Positions 15,121 through 20,910 of a DNA stretch of 20,910 nt are shown here, in pieces. The stretch is from positions 1 through 20,910 of the IMG/VR virus record IMGVR_UViG_3300025133_000724; one strand, given 5' to 3'. Both the position numbers and the translations under genes were made by a program. Numbering within the stretch: the stretch's first letter is position 1; each line of letters starts with the position of its first letter. The DNA is from a virus. The notes under the pieces were generated by a model. The model saw only the letters and a list, made by a program, of their open reading frames with translations, did no database searches and had not been told where the DNA came from.

Positions 15121-16245
15121 GCTGAAGTAATAGTCCAAAGTCTACATGAAACATTTACTGGTACTGTTGTAAGAGAATGGGAAAAAGCAATAGATTTATA
15201 TAAAGAAGGAGGTGAAGGCTGGTCTAAGGCTACAGATAGACAAAAAGAATTAGTTAAGCAAACAGAATTTAAAGTTAAAACTATTGAAGATATCCAAACA
15301 GGTGGTAGTAATTACAACGCATATCTATATCCTTCTTCAGATGGCAAAGGTTTAACCTTTAAAATATATGGACTTGGAGAAAATACGTTTGATGTTAAAG
15401 GTTTTGAGCTTACTTCAATCAGTTCAGCCTATGTTATACCTTGGTCAAATGTTCAGAAAATGATGATTTCTCGTTCCATTCATTCTTATGCAGGGGATAT
15501 ATTAGAAAATTGGGAAAGTTTTAATATACTTGGAGGTGACTCTTATTTAGAGTCTATGATTGCTATGCGAGATGAATTTAGAAAAATATACATAGACCCT
15601 TCTACTGGAAAGCTTAAAAAGGATAATAAATTAAAAACAAGGCGTAGCGGAATTAATAATTTTTGGGCTGGAGAACCAACTAGACCTGAAACAGTTTTAG
15701 GATTCCTTTCTAGTTTCGCTTTGGATTGGAAAGGAAATTGGGAAAGGGTTGCTGAGTTATCTGGAGATACTCCATTTGTAGGAGCAACAGCAGAATTTAT
15801 GGCTAAACATTGGCCCACATGGTTGCAAACACCTGGATTTGAAGGTCAGGTTAGAACAAGAGGCCCATTTGAGTTTATGGAAGAAGTAAATCTTATAGAA
15901 AGTCTTTGGGGGTCAGGGTCAAGGATAGGTAAAATCGAATATGATTGGATTCAATCTGTATTTGGCGATATGCCATTAGATACTCCAGCTAGTGAAATAA
16001 GGAAAATATTAAAAAAAGAAATGGATAAACATGAATTAGATTTTAAAGAAATCCATGAAGATTTTCGTTTAAACTTGGAAATGATGGGTCAAAGTCTTAA
16101 TCAGGTTGCTAGAGGTGTAGGCAGAATGGGTGTCAATTTTAGAAGGAAAAAATTAGGAATACCAGATGAGCCTGAAGTTTTGAGGAAACAAAAAGAAGCT
16201 TTAGATTTTTCTGGAATTAGTGGCGATTTACCTAGTGCTTTATAA
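14539..16245 (+). CDS. Predicted internal/ejection protein, unknown
   Basis: A 568-residue protein whose start lies two bases after the previous stop, with GAAGG at 14525-14529. It has no recognised domain. Features visible: two Cys close together (CDGDQGC, residues 25-31); RPAVRALINNNMDPNPTSG at about 46-64, a loop pattern reminiscent of gp15-like proteins; a mixed middle rich in Asn, Ser and Tyr (150-300); an aromatic-rich region with WAGEP, ALDWKGNWER and HWPTWLQTPG at about 376-433; and a helical C-terminus. The position between a gp15-like gene and a membrane-active protein, and an overlap with the latter (TAATG), argue for a virion core protein. It may be the second half of a split gp15 equivalent, which is inference. 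Confidence 0.65.
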   Translation: MKEQDIEKSDSIPVFDKIEYLKFSCDGDQGCMDRKLRRATKLGLIRPAVRALINNNMDPNPTSGVVSPAIMDMLSDSMTIKASNTNLASYAQSKDLDIVDIREDAQEAKSLIDSTFELDPDLDIDLFEAIQYSMIQNKDGIKGEDWFKSVIEKQYHVVSNPANSSYNIPISIYNINNYTDANGNKMDLGFEKQDAEVIVQSLHETFTGTVVREWEKAIDLYKEGGEGWSKATDRQKELVKQTEFKVKTIEDIQTGGSNYNAYLYPSSDGKGLTFKIYGLGENTFDVKGFELTSISSAYVIPWSNVQKMMISRSIHSYAGDILENWESFNILGGDSYLESMIAMRDEFRKIYIDPSTGKLKKDNKLKTRRSGINNFWAGEPTRPETVLGFLSSFALDWKGNWERVAELSGDTPFVGATAEFMAKHWPTWLQTPGFEGQVRTRGPFEFMEEVNLIESLWGSGSRIGKIEYDWIQSVFGDMPLDTPASEIRKILKKEMDKHELDFKEIHEDFRLNLEMMGQSLNQVARGVGRMGVNFRRKKLGIPDEPEVLRKQKEALDFSGISGDLPSAL

Positions 16246-17600
16246 TGTTACTATCAAGAGATACTGATAATCCAGCTTTAATACAGAGTTATTTTGATAG
16301 CTATGTCCCATCTGCTGGAAGATTATTTTCAGAATCGATGAAGTTTGGTTTTAATACTTTATGGATGAATGAACTATTACAAGAATCTAGGTTTGATGAG
16401 GCGGCTAAAGAAAGACCAATAGATAAAACTGAATATAAAGATAGTAGATTTTATAGGGACGGAATAAATTGGTTTGATGGAATGACCTTGGGTCAAGCAG
16501 AGATAATGTCTGAGAATCATGATAGGAAGACATATTATGCTCAATTGACAAAGAATGTTAATATGTTCTCTGGATTAGGTTTAGTGAGTTTTGGCGGAAT
16601 GATGGCTGGTTCGTTACCTGATCCTTTGAATTTTGTCCCATTTTGGGGTATTGCTAAAAATGTTGTTCGTGCAAAAAAGATAGCAGGCTCTATTCAGAAA
16701 ATGAAAATGCTCCAAAGAGTTAAAGGTATTAATAAAGTAACTCCATCTTCTGAAGCTTTATATAGTATTGCTGATCCCATGTTTGGTGCTGGATTAGCTA
16801 CTTATTTTGTCCAAGATAAACGGATGAAGTTTCAGGAAGAATGGGACATGAAAATGGTAATGATGGATGCCTTGATTGCTGGAGGTTTAGGCTTTTCCAT
16901 GTGGAGCATTGGGAAAGTAGCAAGAAAATTAAAAAAGTCTCCTATAAATGAACGTATAGACAGGTCTGCAAGAGGATCGGAGCAAATAGAAGAAGCACCT
17001 TTTGGTGGTCCTAATTTGAAACCTGATGGAGGTGCTGGTGGGATGAATTATGCAATACCTGCAAGTCGTGGGATTAATACAAGTGTAGGAATAATCACTT
17101 TAAATGGTACTGTTAGTGTATCAGAGAGAATATATGCAGTAGTTGACAGCATTAATGTGAAAACATCAGAAGAATCTTTGATTGCAATTAATGAAGCACT
17201 TGATGTTATGAACGCTGAAGGCTTTGATGGTTTACATATTTCTGATAATCTAGATGCAAATCAATTGAATAATATTGTAGAGAATCTGGATATGACTTCA
17301 ATGAAACTTGAAACCAGACCAGATTCAAATGGACACACTATAGAAAGGATACAGGATGAAGCTAATTGGAATCATGTTAGAAGAGATCAGGAACCACTTG
17401 CAGACCCTGATCAAGAAGCTGAAATCGCTATGGCAAAAGATTCTCAAGCTGAAGCAGACTACAATGCTTCTTTTGAAACTGACGAAACTTTTACGACTAA
17501 TATGAATCGTATGTCTGAATCAGAAACTATTAGTGCAGATGCACAAAGGATACGAGATGGTGTTAACCAAGCGGCAAGTTGTGTGACGAAAAATGGCTAG
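16245..17600 (+). CDS. Predicted ejection protein with hydrophobic segments
   Basis: A 451-residue protein that overlaps the preceding gene by one base and the next by eight. Residues 107-134 form a hydrophobic Gly-rich stretch ending in AGSLPDPLNFVPF, a motif style (membrane segment then DPxN) that I associate with large podovirus internal proteins of the gp16 type. A second hydrophobic segment, MMDALIAGGLGFSMWSIG, lies at 206-223 and is followed by a Lys-rich run. The last 200 residues are acidic, rich in Asp, Asn, Glu and Gln, and poorly conserved in look. No transglycosylase motif is present. Together with the next gene it totals 1359 residues, close to T7 gp16 (1318), so the two may be a split gp16 counterpart. 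No slippery site was seen at the junction. Confidence 0.7.
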   Translation: MLLSRDTDNPALIQSYFDSYVPSAGRLFSESMKFGFNTLWMNELLQESRFDEAAKERPIDKTEYKDSRFYRDGINWFDGMTLGQAEIMSENHDRKTYYAQLTKNVNMFSGLGLVSFGGMMAGSLPDPLNFVPFWGIAKNVVRAKKIAGSIQKMKMLQRVKGINKVTPSSEALYSIADPMFGAGLATYFVQDKRMKFQEEWDMKMVMMDALIAGGLGFSMWSIGKVARKLKKSPINERIDRSARGSEQIEEAPFGGPNLKPDGGAGGMNYAIPASRGINTSVGIITLNGTVSVSERIYAVVDSINVKTSEESLIAINEALDVMNAEGFDGLHISDNLDANQLNNIVENLDMTSMKLETRPDSNGHTIERIQDEANWNHVRRDQEPLADPDQEAEIAMAKDSQAEADYNASFETDETFTTNMNRMSESETISADAQRIRDGVNQAASCVTKNG

Positions 17601-20319
17601 ATTTGATGTTTGTCATTCTGCGCTTGTAGAGAATCAGGGTTTTACTCCTGAAGAAGCACAGGCAATTTTAGATGAAATCCGTGCTGGTGGTAATCCAGAA
17701 CAGATTGCAAACAATGCCCAAAGGTATTCAGCAAGGCTTGATTTTGTACAGGAATCCAGAGCAGGAGCAGGAGAGAAACAGAAACAAGCTTATGCTACAG
17801 GTCATAAGTTTATATTCCAAGATGGAGATCCATCTAAGATTATGCGTAGATTCTTAGCATATCTTACAGGCTCAACTAGAGAAGGTTTTGGTATGTTGAA
17901 TTCCATTGCTTCTGAACAAATGGCTAGAGCAGATGGAATACATGGAAGACTGATCACAAGCTTTATGGACGAAACAGGTCTTTCCAAGTCTGAAATGAGA
18001 AGGCTTATAAGAAATAAAGAATTTGGTAAGGATGTTGTAAGAGAACTGTATCCATATGATGGAACACAGAAGCATGGGAATAAGGAAGCATTCACGTTAG
18101 CAAAACTTATAGCTGAAGAACAAAGGGTTGTAACAGCAAGAGCTAATAAGAATGGTGGTTCTGTCTGGTATGATCCTCAAGAAATCACTACAGAATTCCA
18201 TAACAGGGCTTTAATAAGGCAAGTGGATAAAGATGAATGGGTTCGTTTTGTAAGTGATCTAGTAGATAAAGATCGTATGTCTAAAGGTCCAGGTGGTTTC
18301 AAGAAGAAAACGCTGGAAGATATATATGAGCGATTAATAAAGAGTATGGATGATATTCAGGGCATTTCTGAAAAGTCTAGTTTAGGTGATATCATGGCTA
18401 AACAAAGCATGATCATCTTTGATAATCCAGATGCTTGGATGTCATATAATGCAAGATTTGGTCATGAAGATCCCTTAATGGCAATCATCCAGGGATTAGA
18501 AATCCAAAGCGATAGAGCAGTAATGTTGGGTCGTATGGGTCCAGATATAGATCAGACATTCAAGGCTTTATTTGAAGCAGTTAAAGATAAGACAGGTTCT
18601 AAGTTTGATGAGAATGCGATTACTGCAAGATGGAAGATACTTACAGGTGAAGCATACATTCCTGGCAATGTTTCATTACAAAGAATAATCACAGCTATCA
18701 ACAACTTTCATATATTCACAAAGTTAGGAATGGCAACGATTTCCAGCGTTTCGGATGTCTTTGCAACTGCACTAACAATGACTTATCAAGGCAAGGGTTT
18801 CATGTCTACTTATGAAACTGCTTTGAGAAACATTAAAAGAACTGCACTCAATGAACATGGATTAGCAGAAAAAGATCTCTTCCATTTTATGGGTTTAGGT
18901 GTAGATGGAATACTTGGATCAACGATAAATCGTTATGTCCCAATAGATTCTACATCAGGCAAAATGTCTCGTATGGCAGATGCAATGTTTCATTGGAATG
19001 GTCTGAATTGGTGGACTAATGCAGGTCGTGATGGATTTGCAAGAATGGCATCTGCATGGATGGCAGAACAAATAGGTAAATCTTTTGATGAATTAGATCC
19101 TTCATATCAACGTGTCTTATACCAATATGGAATAGATGGAGAAGATTGGGCAAAGCTGAATAAGGCAGGTGTTTTGGATATGAGGACAGCAGAAGCATTA
19201 AAGTCTGATGTACCTATTATATATAGAAAGAGTACCCATAAGAGAGGTGGACAATCTTATGGTGATCAGGTAATGGCTTATTATGATCCAAAGACAAATG
19301 AGATTATTATAGATCGTGATCTAGCTATGCAGAAGTTCAATGAGAAAGCATGGACTAAGCCAAAGGTTAAAGGTGTAAAGGCTCTGTCTGATGATAAGTT
19401 TAAAACGTATGATGAATGGGAACGATTTCTTATAGAGCATGAGAAGGCTCATACACGTTTACCTAAAGAAAAAGGAGAAGGTAAAGGGGCATATGAGCAA
19501 AGAATGAATGATGAAGCATTTGTTAAACTTGAAGAAATCAATCAAAACGTAGCTTCATACACGAATGAACAGTATGTTACGCCTGACCATATACGTAGAG
19601 TATTAGGTGATGAAGGGATGGATCTAGCTGATAAGCTTGAGGTTTTCTTTGTTAATGAGGCAAAAATTGCCGTTCCTGCTCCTGGCAAGAATGAACAGGC
19701 AATTATGATGCGTAATTTTAAAAGAGGTACGGTTCCTGGTGCATTGGCAGAAATGTTTTGGCTTTTCAGGAGTTTCGGATTAACTTTCCTAGTACAGCAG
19801 GGGCCTAGAGCTTTACAACAAGGTTCTCCTGCGTTATGGCATCTAGCACCAGCTATTGCTTTGGGATATGCTTCGATGTCAATTAAGGATATGATCAGAG
19901 GAAAGGAACCTAAAGATCCTACTGAAATAAAAACTATAACTGATTCTCTGATTCAATCAGGTGCGGCTGGAATTGTTGGTGATCTCGTATATGCAGAATT
20001 TACTAATTACCATAGGGATTTTTCAGACTTGGCTGTTGGAGCTTCTTCAAGTCTATTACCATGGAAAGATCCTCATACTTTATTCATGGGGCTTGTCGGA
20101 GACGAATCAGATGCCTCAAGAGCTTGGAAAGCCCTCAAGTCCAACACACCATATGCTAACTTATTTTTCTTAGAGCCTATTGTGAATTACGGATTGCTTT
20201 ACCCAATACAGGAACACGTAAATCCTGGCTATTTAGAACGTGCTGAAAGGGCAATTAAGAATCTTGAAGGGCAAGAGTATTACTTGAGTCCTAATTCTTT
20301 ATATGGAAGTACCCAATGA
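17593..20319 (+). CDS. Large polyvalent ejection protein with embedded HExxH domain
   Basis: The largest internal protein, 908 residues. The N-terminus has a Cys and a helical EEAQAILDEIR segment; residues 70-500 are mainly helical. The C-terminal third has a pattern I know from large podovirus virion proteins: KLEVFFVNEAKIAVPAPGKN (681-700), RGTVPGALAEMFWLFRSFG (711-729), a hydrophobic stretch at 751-764, NTPYANLFFLEPIVNYGLLY (851-870) and a final NPGYLERAERAIKN (877-890). Between about 540 and 660 lies an apparent insertion with HEKAH (616-620), which looks like a zinc-peptidase motif. The protein presumably enters the cell with the DNA. The start overlaps the preceding gene by eight bases, and the stop overlaps the fibre gene as ATGA. 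Exact role unknown. Confidence 0.78.
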   Translation: MARFDVCHSALVENQGFTPEEAQAILDEIRAGGNPEQIANNAQRYSARLDFVQESRAGAGEKQKQAYATGHKFIFQDGDPSKIMRRFLAYLTGSTREGFGMLNSIASEQMARADGIHGRLITSFMDETGLSKSEMRRLIRNKEFGKDVVRELYPYDGTQKHGNKEAFTLAKLIAEEQRVVTARANKNGGSVWYDPQEITTEFHNRALIRQVDKDEWVRFVSDLVDKDRMSKGPGGFKKKTLEDIYERLIKSMDDIQGISEKSSLGDIMAKQSMIIFDNPDAWMSYNARFGHEDPLMAIIQGLEIQSDRAVMLGRMGPDIDQTFKALFEAVKDKTGSKFDENAITARWKILTGEAYIPGNVSLQRIITAINNFHIFTKLGMATISSVSDVFATALTMTYQGKGFMSTYETALRNIKRTALNEHGLAEKDLFHFMGLGVDGILGSTINRYVPIDSTSGKMSRMADAMFHWNGLNWWTNAGRDGFARMASAWMAEQIGKSFDELDPSYQRVLYQYGIDGEDWAKLNKAGVLDMRTAEALKSDVPIIYRKSTHKRGGQSYGDQVMAYYDPKTNEIIIDRDLAMQKFNEKAWTKPKVKGVKALSDDKFKTYDEWERFLIEHEKAHTRLPKEKGEGKGAYEQRMNDEAFVKLEEINQNVASYTNEQYVTPDHIRRVLGDEGMDLADKLEVFFVNEAKIAVPAPGKNEQAIMMRNFKRGTVPGALAEMFWLFRSFGLTFLVQQGPRALQQGSPALWHLAPAIALGYASMSIKDMIRGKEPKDPTEIKTITDSLIQSGAAGIVGDLVYAEFTNYHRDFSDLAVGASSSLLPWKDPHTLFMGLVGDESDASRAWKALKSNTPYANLFFLEPIVNYGLLYPIQEHVNPGYLERAERAIKNLEGQEYYLSPNSLYGSTQ
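19210..19578 (+). other. Zincin-like domain inside the 908-residue protein
   Basis: Residues about 540-662. The order is: YRKSTHKRGG, then a strand pair MAYYDPKTNEIIIDRDLAM (561-579), KFNEKAWTKPKVKGVKAL, TYDEWERFLIEHEKAHTRL (605-623), and AYEQRMNDEAFVKLEEI (633-649). His616, Glu617 and His620 fit HExxH; Glu641 in NDEA is a plausible third ligand, as in other zincins where a downstream Glu lies in a helix. All key residues are present, so it could be active. It interrupts the helical virion protein between two conserved-looking parts. Confidence 0.6.
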
Positions 20320-20910
20320 CAGTAACATCCACAACTACACGATTTTCTTTTAATGGAAATGGATCTGCATTTTCATCAGGTGGAACTCCTGTTGGAGCAG
20401 GTCCACATGATGCAGGTTTTAAGGTCATTGATTCCAGCCATATCCAAGTATATTGGACTAAAGGTTCTTCTACTGTAGGTACACCTATTTCCAGTGGTTC
20501 TTTTACTGCTGGAGTATCAGGTTATCTTGTTATAGATGTCCATTATACAATACAAAATGCAGGGACTACATCAAATGCAACAATTACTTGGAGGGAAGCA
20601 GGATGGACTTCAAGCAGTACAGTCATATATCCAACAAGTAATGATCTTATTGTTGTTACTAGGAATGTTCCATTAACACAGGTCACAAATTATCAAAATA
20701 ATGCTTCTATTGATGCAGAAACAATTGAATCTAGTTTTGATAAGTTAACTCAGACAACACAGCAGTTAGATGATGGTAAGGATTATTCTTTTAAGTTCGC
20801 ATCTAATCTAAGTGGTGCAACAGGATTTGATTCAACTGCTGATACTGCATCAACCATTACTCTTGGGAAAACTGCTAGAGCAAACAAAGTATTAGGTTTT
20901 AATGCTGATG
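20316..20910 (+). CDS. Tail fibre protein, N-terminal part (T7 gp17-like), cut by window end
   Basis: A frame open from ATG at 20316 to the last base, giving 198 residues and no stop. The ATG overlaps the preceding stop as ATGA. The N-terminal 150 residues match the tail-attachment domain of T7-type fibres: a strand-rich segment SSHIQVYWTKGSSTVGT (40-56), YLVIDVHYTIQNAG (70-83), then NDLIVVTRNVPLTQVTNYQ (109-127) and DAETIESSFDKLTQTTQQL (133-151). This part binds the nozzle/adaptor ring. The receptor-binding C-terminus lies outside the window. Placement after the ejection proteins is the same as in T7. Confidence 0.88.
   Translation, partial: MTVTSTTTRFSFNGNGSAFSSGGTPVGAGPHDAGFKVIDSSHIQVYWTKGSSTVGTPISSGSFTAGVSGYLVIDVHYTIQNAGTTSNATITWREAGWTSSSTVIYPTSNDLIVVTRNVPLTQVTNYQNNASIDAETIESSFDKLTQTTQQLDDGKDYSFKFASNLSGATGFDSTADTASTITLGKTARANKVLGFNAD

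Noticed and set aside
17584-17600. Programmed frameshift joining the 451- and 908-residue proteins
   Set aside because: The second frame has a TGA at 17584-17586, leaving only about 14 bases for a +1 shift, and no known slippery motif is there. Plain start-stop overlap explains it.
1-20910. tRNA genes, CRISPR arrays, insertion sequences, attachment sites, diversity-generating repeats
   Set aside because: None seen: no cloverleaf-like segments in the few gaps, no regularly spaced repeats, no transposase, integrase or reverse transcriptase frames, and no matching template/variable repeat pair noticed by eye.

Overview
This window is almost solid coding sequence, all on the + strand. It is the structural (virion morphogenesis) block of a tailed phage with a short tail, a podovirus. 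The order is: end of an unknown gene, large terminase, two small Gly-rich proteins, portal/connector, Bbp19-like small protein, scaffold, major capsid protein, a post-capsid virion protein, a hairpin terminator, tail tubular A, tail tubular B (nozzle), gp13-like GNAT-fold protein, cupin protein, gp14-like internal protein, three more predicted internal/ejection proteins, a 908-residue polyvalent ejection protein, and the start of a T7-type tail fibre. From the portal onward this parallels T7 genes 8-9-10-11-12-13-14-15-16-17. One difference is that the large terminase sits upstream of the portal; in T7 it follows the fibre. The low G+C (spot counts of single lines range from about 50% down to below 20%) and the gene content recall marine podoviruses, but the host cannot be read from this window.

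Layout. Bases 2-718 are the 3' part of an unrecognised gene. Bases 715-4958 hold packaging and portal genes, mostly linked by ATGA, TAATG or TGATG stop-start overlaps. Bases 4921-7343 hold scaffold, capsid and a small virion protein. A GC-rich hairpin with a UUCG loop (7351-7366) closes this block, at the position where T7 has its late terminator T-phi. Bases 7378-11228 encode the tail tube adaptor and nozzle; the nozzle carries three diverged copies of a beta-rich module. Bases 11218-12161 encode the GNAT-fold and cupin proteins. Bases 12158-20319 encode five proteins expected to form or replace the internal core that is ejected with the DNA. From 20316 to the window end runs the fibre gene, cut off by the edge.

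How the genes work together. Scaffold, portal and capsid protein build the procapsid. The terminase motor packages DNA through the portal. The gp11- and gp12-like proteins extend the portal into the short tail, and the fibre recognises the host. The internal proteins probably leave the virion first and form the conduit across the envelope.

Most notable points: a zinc-metallopeptidase-like HExxH segment embedded in the largest ejection protein; the three-fold module in the nozzle; a cupin in the virion module; two small proteins after the terminase with matching C-terminal tails; and a very AT-rich stretch in the internal-protein genes. No tRNA, CRISPR array, insertion sequence, integrase, lysis gene, polymerase or small terminase gene was seen. 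The only non-coding gaps over 10 bases are 5779-5833, 6815-6833 and 7344-7377.
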